The notes under the pieces: generated by a model
The model's database searches: none
The model's input: only the letters and a program-made list of their open reading frames with translations
Told to the model about the DNA's origin: nothing
Position numbers and translations under genes: made by a program
From: Boseongicola sp.
Lineage (GTDB): Bacteria; Pseudomonadota; Alphaproteobacteria; Rhodobacterales; Rhodobacteraceae
Assembly: GCA_013042895.1 (NCBI GenBank)
Contig: JABDPD010000405.1
Span: 1 to 5,136 of the forward strand
Direction: 5' to 3'
DNA: 5,136 nt
Part shown: one piece after another, positions 1 through 5,136 of the stretch
Numbering within the stretch: the first letter of the stretch is position 1
Layout of the letters: each line of letters starts with the position of its first letter

Positions 1-71
1 GGTCTCAAATCAGGGCCTAGCCAACACACCTTCCATAGCGGACCCGCATTCCATCTGTGCGGCAGCCATCG

Positions 72-2120
72 TTAACCCACGCGAATTCTGACGACATTAT
101 TTTGAGTGTCGTTGTTTTGGGCCAATGGAACAGTAAAACTGAAAGTCGTTACCCGTACAGAAGTATCACTTTCGACGCTAATGTGCCCGCCCCACTTGCC
201 AACGGTTCGTTCTACAAATGCCAGCCCGAGGCCTGTGCCTCCACCTCGATCGCGAGATTTCAGTGTTTTGAACGGCCGAAAAACCGATTTTTTATACTTG
301 GGTTCGATCCCTGGACCATCATCTGTCACCAATACTTGCGCGAAGTCTCCGTCTCGCTGCCAGGAAACGTCAATTCGACCAGCTTCGCGGTCGTGATGCT
401 TTACCGCGTTTGAGATCAGGTTTCGAAGAACAATATCAAAACCGACGGGGTCGGCCGACAGGGGAGGCAGGTCCTCTGCAACGGTTACTTCAAAATTCTT
501 AGGGATTTCGCAAAGATCAATCACAGACGCCAAGCGTGCTCCGGGATCAAAAATTCTGGGTGACTCCGTGCCATCGGAACTTGCATAGGCGAGAAGATCA
601 TCAATTAGTGCGCTTTGCCGTTCGATGAGACGGTTAATATGTTCAAAATTCTCGATGACGTCAGTATCCAGCTTAACTTCGCTGTCCGCTATATCATCCA
701 GTATCCACTTATGGAGGTTTCGAATGCTCCTCAGCGGCCCCGCCAAATCATGCGCTGCGATGTGACTGAACTCACTGAGGTTTCGGTTCGATTCCATCAG
801 CTGTTCGGCGTTTGACTGAAGCTCCCTATGGGCTGCCGAAAGTGCCGTCACATCCATTGCTACAAGACCATACTGTCCTGACGAAAGCTTGACGCCCTTG
901 CTTTTCAGGACTTTTCCGCTGGCGAGATGGTCCACATTTTGCGTTTCGCCCACTGTCATGAGCTCTTTAATTCTTTCGTCCACCCTCAAAGCGCCTTCGA
1001 CGCCCGGGACTTCTGGCACACTAACTTGCGAAGAAAAAAGAGCCTCCAACGATTTACCTTTATTGAGCGCAGGCAAGTGGTCAGGATAGTTGCGCGCGTA
1101 TGCTTCATTCCACCATAACGGGCGCATGTTTTGGTCGGCCAACAAGAGCGTTGCGCCGGTTGCATTGAGAACCTCTTGCAAGGAATCTGCTCGTTCGGTG
1201 GCGCGCTTCGCACTCATGCGAATGCCATAGTGCAGCCAACCCCAGTATAGAAGCCCGACGATAACCGCACCTAGAGCAATGAGCAAAACGATGCTTTCTC
1301 TCGTAGTGAATGGATCCGGAGCAGGCCTGAACCACTGGTCGTATAGGTCTTTGATGTGACCTTGCGCCTGAGCCTGCGCGATCGCAGAGTTCAAATCAAT
1401 TAACAGCCGTTCATGCGATCGATCGACCAGAAACCCAGCAAGAAACTGATTCAAATTGAAATCAGAACTTTCGACGCGCCCGCCGAGACCCGTCCGCTTC
1501 AGCTGGTAGTAAACCGTAGCAGCAGGTGCGGCGACAACATCCACATCGCCAGATAAAAGTGGCAGCAGAAGCTCCCTCGAGCTTGCAACCGGCACTGCAA
1601 TTGCTCCTTCGATGGTCCTGACGCGACGCTCTGCCTGGGAACCTTGCGATACTGCCACACGCAGCCCCTGCAGATCGGTTAAACTACTGATTTCTCTTCC
1701 GCCGCGCTTGATAAAGAGATCTAAGGAAAAGACATGAACAGCTTCCGTAAAACGCCCATAAATCTCTCGGTCCGAATTGAAGCTAAGCGGCGAGGTTACA
1801 TCGATTAAACCTGCTTCAAGACTATCAAGAAGTTCCCCAGGGTTGTCATGCGGAACAAATTGCAGAGTATAGCCTAGGGGTTCGGCTAAGAGCCGCATGA
1901 GATCAACCAAATAGCCTTCCGCAACACTTGTTTTTGAAGTCCCCGAATAAGGGGCAAACTGAGTGTAACCGACTCGGATAGTCTCACTCTCAGAAGCGAC
2001 TGGCGCCATACAGTCACTGTCGGCACAATCAGCTTGTGCCATCACCGTCATTGGCGCAATCACGATCCATGTCGTGAATAAGCCAATTCTCTGAAATCGC
2101 ATCCAAATGTCCGATAACAC
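72..2120 (-). CDS. Sensor histidine kinase with periplasmic solute-binding (SBP_bac_3) domain
   Basis: A membrane sensor kinase of 682 residues from a GTG start at 2120; an ATG at 2159 would add 13 residues and an ATG at 2102 would remove 6. GTG is preferred because AGGAG lies 8 nt upstream, while both ATGs have poor ribosome sites. Residues in GTG numbering: signal peptide about 1-30 (ends VMAQA); periplasmic solute-binding domain about 47-267, with an Arg at 118 where family members bind the ligand carboxylate, ending in DLYDQWF; membrane span about 276-296; PAS-like domain about 312-422; HisKA with phospho-acceptor His457 in HDLAGPL; HATPase with N571, DDGPG at 600-604, FRPF at 614-617 and GGGTGLGL at 626-633. 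All kinase motifs are intact, so it should be active. The ligand is unknown; amino acids or similar small polar compounds are typical of the fold. No receiver domain follows and no response regulator adjoins it. It lies downstream of the B12-domain regulator on the same strand with a 114-bp gap, so co-transcription is plausible. Confidence 0.93.
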   Translation of the reverse strand: MLSDIWMRFQRIGLFTTWIVIAPMTVMAQADCADSDCMAPVASESETIRVGYTQFAPYSGTSKTSVAEGYLVDLMRLLAEPLGYTLQFVPHDNPGELLDSLEAGLIDVTSPLSFNSDREIYGRFTEAVHVFSLDLFIKRGGREISSLTDLQGLRVAVSQGSQAERRVRTIEGAIAVPVASSRELLLPLLSGDVDVVAAPAATVYYQLKRTGLGGRVESSDFNLNQFLAGFLVDRSHERLLIDLNSAIAQAQAQGHIKDLYDQWFRPAPDPFTTRESIVLLIALGAVIVGLLYWGWLHYGIRMSAKRATERADSLQEVLNATGATLLLADQNMRPLWWNEAYARNYPDHLPALNKGKSLEALFSSQVSVPEVPGVEGALRVDERIKELMTVGETQNVDHLASGKVLKSKGVKLSSGQYGLVAMDVTALSAAHRELQSNAEQLMESNRNLSEFSHIAAHDLAGPLRSIRNLHKWILDDIADSEVKLDTDVIENFEHINRLIERQSALIDDLLAYASSDGTESPRIFDPGARLASVIDLCEIPKNFEVTVAEDLPPLSADPVGFDIVLRNLISNAVKHHDREAGRIDVSWQRDGDFAQVLVTDDGPGIEPKYKKSVFRPFKTLKSRDRGGGTGLGLAFVERTVGKWGGHISVESDTSVRVTTFSFTVPLAQNNDTQNNVVRIRVG

Positions 2121-2128
2121 GCGCCTTG

Positions 2129-2133
2129 CTCCT
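2129..2133 (-). promoter_or_regulatory. Ribosome binding site that decides the GTG start of the sensor kinase
   Basis: On the minus strand AGGAG ends 8 nt before the GTG at 2120. It is the best Shine-Dalgarno match near any candidate start of this gene. The upstream ATG at 2159 has only AGGG at 3 nt, and the ATG at 2102 only GGA at 7 nt. The GTG start still leaves a complete signal peptide. Confidence 0.6.
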
Positions 2134-2164
2134 AACGAGGTGTGAGCAAATTCGCACATCTGCC

Positions 2165-2266
2165 CTAAGGAAGAGCTAAGGGAATACCACCATTTTGAAG
2201 AACAAGGGCAATGTCGCGCGCGGAGAGAATGACGTCAGCTTTGCGAGGCTGCGCCACTTGTTTCAT
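2165..2266 (-). CDS. Possible 33-residue small ORF overlapping the end of the B12-domain gene
   Basis: In a different frame, an ATG at 2266 lies 29 bp before the end of the regulator's stop codon and reads 33 codons to a TAG at 2165. The C-terminal part reads ADVILSARDIALVLQNGG, an ordered, protein-like stretch that fills most of the gap before the kinase. There is no convincing ribosome site (only TTTGG just before the ATG). I do not recognise the peptide. It may be a translated small protein, the out-of-frame tail of an ancestrally longer regulator, or chance. The regulator itself ends where B12-binding domains normally end, so no frameshift is required. Confidence 0.2.
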   Translation of the reverse strand: MKQVAQPRKADVILSARDIALVLQNGGIPLALP

Positions 2267-3068
2267 TCCAAAGGTTGTTCATCAAAAACCTTGCCGCCTG
2301 AACGTCTTGTGCAATCCCATCAACACCCAACAACAAGACCGTCTCTGCAGCCACCACTGCCGAATTCCCGCTAACAATTATTTTCGCCGAGGGCTTGCTG
2401 ATCCTCAGCGCAACGACCAGTTGCGAAAGCGCCGCAATCGAATGCTGACCTGCGGCGGACAGGCCAATCAAAACCGCGTCCGAGGCCTCGACACTTTCCA
2501 CGAGTTCATCATGAGAGGCGCCAAGCTTCAGACCGATCTCCCAGCCGTCTCTGCGAAATAAATCGGCTGCCAACCGCACGCCGAGCGTGTGTGTTTCGCC
2601 AGGCACAGAGGCAAACAACGCCTTTCGTTTCTGAGTGGATTGCGAAGCGGAAAACCGGCCATTTAGACCTCGCATGATCGCAAACATGCGACTTGTCCCG
2701 AGCGTTACGCTCATGAACGAAATCTTGTCCTCCTCCCACCAAAGGCCAAGCATTCGAGCTGCACGCGCGAGATACTCAAGGTAAACGACCTCAATTGTTG
2801 CGCCGTCTGCTTCTATTTTTTGGATGAAATCTGCGCCGGCATGATCATCATCTGACAATAGGACATCGCAAAGCCGCTCGATCACCTCATCCGAAGGCGA
2901 ATTTACGGTTAGGGTTCCGTCACGTTTGGCAAGCCGCCGGATAACTTCTCGGGCGAGGCTTTCAACAGAGTCTTCGGGCAACTGCGACTTGAGCGTTCGC
3001 AACTCGCTTTGCGAACGCACGTAAAGGTCTAAATCCAACGGCTTCCTAGACGGGCCATCCCTGCGCAC
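2235..3068 (-). CDS. Stand-alone cobalamin/heme-binding-fold regulator, PpaA/AerR-like
   Basis: A soluble 277-residue protein with a GTG start at 3068. A basic and then helical N-terminal region (to about residue 60) is followed by a helical cap domain (about 60-135) carrying WWEEDKISFMSVTLG at 110-124. This matches the W...D..SF..VT.G pattern of AerR/PpaA proteins rather than the W-x9-EH of CarH. A Rossmann-like B12-binding domain follows at about 148-265, with E158-T-H160-T-L-G163 in place of the usual DxHxxG. The candidate ligand histidine is kept, but the Asp is Glu. The later SxL and GG motifs are altered to GLSAAG (202-207) and SGNSAV (233-238). There is no recognisable DNA-binding or enzyme domain, so it is unlikely to be a mutase or methionine synthase fragment. 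AerR and PpaA bind cobalamin or heme and counteract the photosystem repressor CrtJ/PpsR; the same role here is inference. It is the first gene of a unit with the sensor kinase, and a CrtJ/PpsR-type palindrome lies upstream. Confidence 0.88.
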   Translation of the reverse strand: MRRDGPSRKPLDLDLYVRSQSELRTLKSQLPEDSVESLAREVIRRLAKRDGTLTVNSPSDEVIERLCDVLLSDDDHAGADFIQKIEADGATIEVVYLEYLARAARMLGLWWEEDKISFMSVTLGTSRMFAIMRGLNGRFSASQSTQKRKALFASVPGETHTLGVRLAADLFRRDGWEIGLKLGASHDELVESVEASDAVLIGLSAAGQHSIAALSQLVVALRISKPSAKIIVSGNSAVVAAETVLLLGVDGIAQDVQAARFLMNNLWNETSGAASQS

Positions 3069-3075
3069 TTATTTG

Positions 3076-3082
3076 TTCCCTT
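3076..3082 (-). promoter_or_regulatory. Ribosome binding site of the B12-domain regulator
   Basis: The minus strand reads AAGGGAA, with its GGGA ending 8 nt before the GTG at 3068. The good match and spacing support GTG as the start. Confidence 0.6.
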
Positions 3083-3144
3083 CGCATGAGCAAACTAATC
3101 GTTGCACTTTAGCGATCGTCTTTTTCTCACGATGACCACAACGA

Positions 3145-3166
3145 TCTGTCAATCAATGTTGACAGA
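3145..3166. promoter_or_regulatory. Palindromic operator matching the CrtJ/PpsR consensus TGT-N12-ACA
   Basis: Perfect inverted arms TCTGTCAA (3145-3152) and TTGACAGA (3159-3166) flank a 6-bp spacer. TGT at 3147-3149 and ACA at 3162-3164 are separated by exactly 12 bases, which is the CrtJ/PpsR consensus. It lies 77 bp upstream of the B12-domain regulator and is the only strong palindrome in this 193-bp intergenic region. Only that gene and the kinase read away from it, because the upstream enzyme converges into the same gap from the same strand. The inner half of each arm is also an exact -35 hexamer, TTGACA. On the minus strand the -10 position 17 bp further on (TGAGAA) is poor, so a promoter here would be weak or depend on an activator. 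The palindrome is seen; the identity of its regulator is inferred. Confidence 0.55.
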
Positions 3167-3261
3167 ATCGAATGGCCGCGAATCGGTCGACTTGAGGCAA
3201 TTATGTTCCAATAGCCAGATTTACCGAAGTCAAAAGCAAGGTTTTTCTGCTTTCGGAATTG

Positions 3262-4068
3262 CTAGTCGTCGCGCCGCACTCTTGGCGCGGTCTTGTCGGC
3301 GAAGGCAGCAAGCCTCGCCCGAGCTTCCGGCTGGGTGTTTACAACTCCAGCCAAAATCGCCTCGGAGTAGGCCGCGTCGAACGCAGACATGTTGCGCATG
3401 TGACTTACAGCAGAGCAGATCGCAAAATTTGATAAGGGCAAGTTCTGTGCCGCTTTGCGCGCCAGTTCCAGCGCGAAATCAAAACTCGAACCTTCAACGA
3501 GGTACTGCGCAAACCCGAGATCAACTGCGTCCTGCGCTGCGTACACCCTACCTGTGAGCATCATGTCAATTGTGCGCGCTTTTCCGACGAGGTCAGTGAC
3601 CCGAATAGTTGCTCCGCCTCCAGTAAATAATCCCCTTTGGCCCTCCGGTAATGCGACATAGGCCGTTTCATTCATCACGCGGATATGCGCAGAACTCGCA
3701 AGTTCCAATCCACCGCCCACAACTGCGCCATGAAGCGCAGCTATGATTGGCACGCCTCCATATTCCATCTTGTTGAAGGCCTCATGCCAGCGCATGCAGA
3801 CATGCATGAATTCTGAGGGACTGCGGTCGTTGTCGTGGTGCTCTACTAGATCAAGTCCGGCGCAGAAATGATCTCCCGCTCCCGCTAAAACGACAGCTCT
3901 GACACCTGCGCGGGGCGCGAGATTGAAGAATTCAACGAGTTCTTCAATCGTGGCCAGATCTAGCGCATTTCGCTTTTTGGCGCGATCGAGGGTAACGGTC
4001 CACACGCCCTCATCATGTGGAACGACCTTTAGGTTTTTGAATGCCGCGGCGTCTATCTCAATTGTCAT
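3262..4068 (-). CDS. Enoyl-CoA hydratase/isomerase (crotonase) family protein
   Basis: A soluble 268-residue enzyme, normal length for the family, acting on an acyl-CoA thioester. The fold is recognisable throughout: [12 protein letters not shown] at 25-36; the CoA-binding and oxyanion segment DHFCAGLDL at 66-74; VVGGGLELA at 116-124, which supplies the second oxyanion amide; and PEGQRG at 141-146. Glu122 and Glu142 align with the two catalytic glutamates of rat crotonase, so hydratase chemistry is expected rather than a degenerate isomerase. The substrate cannot be told from sequence; fatty, branched-chain or aryl-propenoyl CoA are all possible. It starts 30 bp after the GntR-type regulator's stop, on the same strand, so the two are very likely co-transcribed and the regulator probably responds to a metabolite of this pathway. 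The ribosome site is modest (GGGA 4 nt before the ATG). No other pathway gene is in view. Confidence 0.93.
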   Translation of the reverse strand: MTIEIDAAAFKNLKVVPHDEGVWTVTLDRAKKRNALDLATIEELVEFFNLAPRAGVRAVVLAGAGDHFCAGLDLVEHHDNDRSPSEFMHVCMRWHEAFNKMEYGGVPIIAALHGAVVGGGLELASSAHIRVMNETAYVALPEGQRGLFTGGGATIRVTDLVGKARTIDMMLTGRVYAAQDAVDLGFAQYLVEGSSFDFALELARKAAQNLPLSNFAICSAVSHMRNMSAFDAAYSEAILAGVVNTQPEARARLAAFADKTAPRVRRDD

Positions 4069-4098
4069 ATCGTCCCAACCAATCGCTCGAATACCGAC

Positions 4099-4872
4099 CT
4101 AATCCGCCGATATGGGCGCGTGATCAGGAGACTTAGCAACTGATCGCGCGATCGATTTCGCAGCCATAACGCTATGCGCCAACCGCTTCGTAACCTTCTC
4201 TAGCTGCACCAAAGTCTCAGCCGCGCTAGCCGCATTTCGGCTGTCAATCGCAGCCATAAGATCAGTGTGTATCTCCACGATCTCAGCTCGCGAGCGTGCG
4301 GTATAGGTGATCATGTTCATCAACGGCTGCATCGCCTCGATAGAGCCCGATAACTGGTAGGACAGAACCGGATTTTGGGCCCCGTCTATGAGCGCGCGGT
4401 GGAACGCGACGTCGGAGGCGCAAAAGGCCTCGTCTGACAGCTCGGGCTCGCCTTGCCGCGCAATCTCGGCCGCCATAATTGCGAGCTGCTCAGGCTGCCG
4501 TCGCTCTGCTGCCATCGGAGCACACGCGCGTTCGAGTGCAAACCGGGCTTCGCAGGCAGTATCAAAGCTAATGTCATTCATGCTGAGCAAGAGCGTCGAT
4601 GTCGTGACCAATTGCTCGCGCGCATCTGCGTAAGAAAGGTGCCGAACGAATGCCCCTCCAAATGCACCACGCTGAGTTCGGATCAATGACTGAGCTGCCA
4701 ATCTCTTAAGCGCCTCACGGATCGTCGGGCGGGACACATCGAATTGATCGGCAAGCTCGGCTTCGGACGGGAGCCGCTCATCAACGTCCAGCGCACCGGA
4801 AATGATGGCGTCGCGAATGGCCTTCGCGATCTGCGCAGAAAGGGCGGCGTTGCTGTCAGGGTCGATTTTCAT
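4099..4872 (-). CDS. FadR/FCD-type GntR family transcriptional regulator
   Basis: A 257-residue DNA-binding regulator. The N-terminal winged helix-turn-helix (about 10-76) includes RLPSEAELADQFDVSRPTIR at 33-52 and the wing GAFGGAFV. A helical FCD ligand domain (about 85-235) follows. In FCD proteins a metal is often held by Asp/His/His/His. Asp154, His158 (DVAFH) and His202 (EIHTDL) are present, but the usual last histidine near residue 223-225 is replaced (VQLEK), so the metal site is incomplete or rearranged. The start is fixed by the conserved N-terminal spacing; there is no alternative Met before residue 98. No Shine-Dalgarno precedes the ATG, and two repeat operators directly abut it, which points to a leaderless, autoregulated transcript. 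It probably represses the downstream crotonase gene and possibly the divergent DUF2182 gene. The effector is unknown. Confidence 0.93.
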   Translation of the reverse strand: MKIDPDSNAALSAQIAKAIRDAIISGALDVDERLPSEAELADQFDVSRPTIREALKRLAAQSLIRTQRGAFGGAFVRHLSYADAREQLVTTSTLLLSMNDISFDTACEARFALERACAPMAAERRQPEQLAIMAAEIARQGEPELSDEAFCASDVAFHRALIDGAQNPVLSYQLSGSIEAMQPLMNMITYTARSRAEIVEIHTDLMAAIDSRNAASAAETLVQLEKVTKRLAHSVMAAKSIARSVAKSPDHAPISAD

Positions 4873-4874
4873 TT

Positions 4875-4903
4875 GTCAGACATTTAAAAGTCTGACATTT
4901 AAA
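4875..4903. promoter_or_regulatory. Tandem GTCnGAC operators of the GntR regulator
   Basis: Two 14-bp direct repeats, GTCAGACATTTAAA (4875-4888) and GTCTGACATTTAAA (4890-4903), match at 13 of 14 positions with a period of 15 bp. Each begins with the small palindrome GTCnGAC, which fits the GT-N3-AC core of FadR-type GntR operators. Read another way, TGTCAGAC (4874-4881) and GTCTGACA (4890-4897) form a perfect 8-bp inverted repeat with an 8-bp spacer. The sites lie directly upstream of the regulator's ATG and over the likely promoters of both divergent genes, as expected for autorepression. Confidence 0.65.
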
Positions 4904-4909
4904 TTGCAA
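4882..4909 (-). promoter_or_regulatory. Likely promoter of the GntR-crotonase operon, giving a leaderless mRNA
   Basis: On the minus strand TTGCAA (4909-4904, 4 of 6 to consensus) lies 16 bp from TTAAAT (4887-4882, 4 of 6). Transcription would start about 6-8 nt past the -10, at or within about 3 nt of the ATG at 4872. This agrees with the absence of any ribosome site. The tandem operators overlap the spacer and the start point. Confidence 0.4.
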
Positions 4910-4919
4910 CCACTGACTC

Positions 4920-4925
4920 GGGGAG
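4920..4925 (+). promoter_or_regulatory. Ribosome binding site supporting a TTG start for the DUF2182 gene
   Basis: GGGGAG ends 7 nt before the TTG at 4933. The ATG codons further in, at 4957 and 4966, have no comparable site. The frame is closed by a TAA at 4900, so TTG at 4933 is the best start. Confidence 0.5.
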
Positions 4926-4932
4926 ACGGTTT

Positions 4933-5136
4933 TTGTTCGCAGATCGCATACGCTCCATGATCGGGATGCATTGGCTCGCGCTTTTCGGTGCGATCCTTGC
5001 CTCATGGGCAGCTCTCTATGCAATGGCGATCCCGCCCGAGCTTCGCGAAGCCTCTCGTCTGTTCGGTTCCGACTTCTGGGCTGCGCTTTGCACCGTCACA
5101 CCCGACCTCGCCGGCTACGGGCGGGTTGCGCTAATG
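4933..5136 (+). CDS. DUF2182 family integral membrane protein, N-terminal part (cut by the window edge)
   Basis: The reading frame is open from 4903 to the window end. A TTG start at 4933 gives 68 residues; an ATG at 4957 would give 60. The start carries a short basic segment (ADRIRSMIGM), then a clear membrane helix HWLALFGAILASWAALYAMA at 13-32, then a periplasmic-looking loop with ELREASRLFGSDFWAALC and TPDLAGYGR. This matches the N-terminus of DUF2182 proteins, predicted metal-binding multi-pass membrane proteins often paired with a DUF1326 gene. Function is unknown; a metal or copper chaperone role is an annotation habit rather than something seen here. It is divergent from the GntR regulator and shares its operator region. 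A weak plus-strand promoter is possible: TTGTCA at 4873 and TTTAAA at 4898, with an overlong 19-bp spacer. The family call rests on recall of the N-terminal pattern; the core and any metal ligands are outside the window. Confidence 0.7.
   Translation, partial: MFADRIRSMIGMHWLALFGAILASWAALYAMAIPPELREASRLFGSDFWAALCTVTPDLAGYGRVALM

Noticed and set aside
1..71. Left-edge segment downstream of the kinase as a gene end or terminator
   Set aside because: Some frames are open but too short to judge. The GCGG-AC-CCGC palindrome near 39-48 has only 4-bp arms and no U-run. Nothing here can be supported.
57..413. Plus-strand ORF of 118 codons opposite the kinase C-terminus
   Set aside because: It lies antisense to the HATPase domain, whose motifs are all intact on the minus strand. 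Its own translation shows no recognisable domain.
3145..3166. FNR/FnrL box reading of the palindrome
   Set aside because: ATCAA is present at 3152-3156, but the paired TTGAT half-site is missing at the required spacing (GATCT instead). TGT-N12-ACA fits far better.
3223..3255. Hairpin after the crotonase stop as an intrinsic terminator
   Set aside because: AAAGCA (3233-3238) and TGCTTT (3248-3253) can pair, with a bulged CCG/CGG extension, but the stem is short and no U-run follows on the minus-strand transcript.
3102..3557. Plus-strand ORF of 151 codons
   Set aside because: It overlaps the palindrome and the crotonase C-terminus. The translation is rich in Ser, Arg, Gln and Cys with no domain, typical of a shadow frame.
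4388..4689. Plus-strand ORFs opposite the GntR regulator
   Set aside because: They are antisense shadows of a conserved FCD domain and have no ribosome site or family resemblance.

Overview
The window looks like a chromosomal segment from an alphaproteobacterium, probably of the Rhodobacterales/roseobacter type. The grounds are moderate GC content, a cobalamin/heme-binding-fold regulator resembling PpaA/AerR, a DUF2182 membrane protein, and a crotonase under a FadR-type GntR regulator. The taxonomic call is an inference from protein style, not from a marker gene. No RNA genes, insertion sequences or CRISPR arrays are visible.

There are two minus-strand units and one divergent plus-strand gene. 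(1) A signalling pair occupies the left 60%. A stand-alone B12-binding-domain regulator (3068 to 2235) is followed by a membrane hybrid sensor (2120 to 72) with a periplasmic solute-binding domain, one membrane span, a PAS-like domain and a histidine kinase core. No response regulator lies beside the kinase. The 193-bp region upstream of the regulator carries a perfect 8-bp-arm palindrome that fits TGT-N12-ACA, the operator consensus of the photosystem repressors CrtJ/PpsR. AerR/PpaA proteins are the known antirepressor partners of CrtJ/PpsR, so finding such a site in front of an AerR/PpaA-like gene is the most notable signal here. (2) A FadR/FCD-type GntR regulator (4872 to 4099) is followed after 30 bp by an enoyl-CoA hydratase/isomerase family enzyme (4068 to 3262), very likely one operon. 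(3) Divergent from the regulator, the first 68 codons of a DUF2182 membrane protein run off the right edge (4933 onward, TTG start).

The 60-bp region between the GntR regulator and the DUF2182 gene holds two tandem 14-bp repeats, each with a GTCnGAC core. They directly abut the regulator's start codon. No Shine-Dalgarno sequence fits there, and a reasonable promoter would start transcription at or next to the ATG, so the regulator mRNA is probably leaderless and the gene autoregulated, possibly together with the DUF2182 gene.

A possible reading of the left unit is that the sensor kinase perceives a small periplasmic ligand, while the B12/heme-fold protein adds a light, redox or tetrapyrrole signal, with the pair under PpsR-like control. 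That reading is inference; the domain calls and operator geometry are seen directly.
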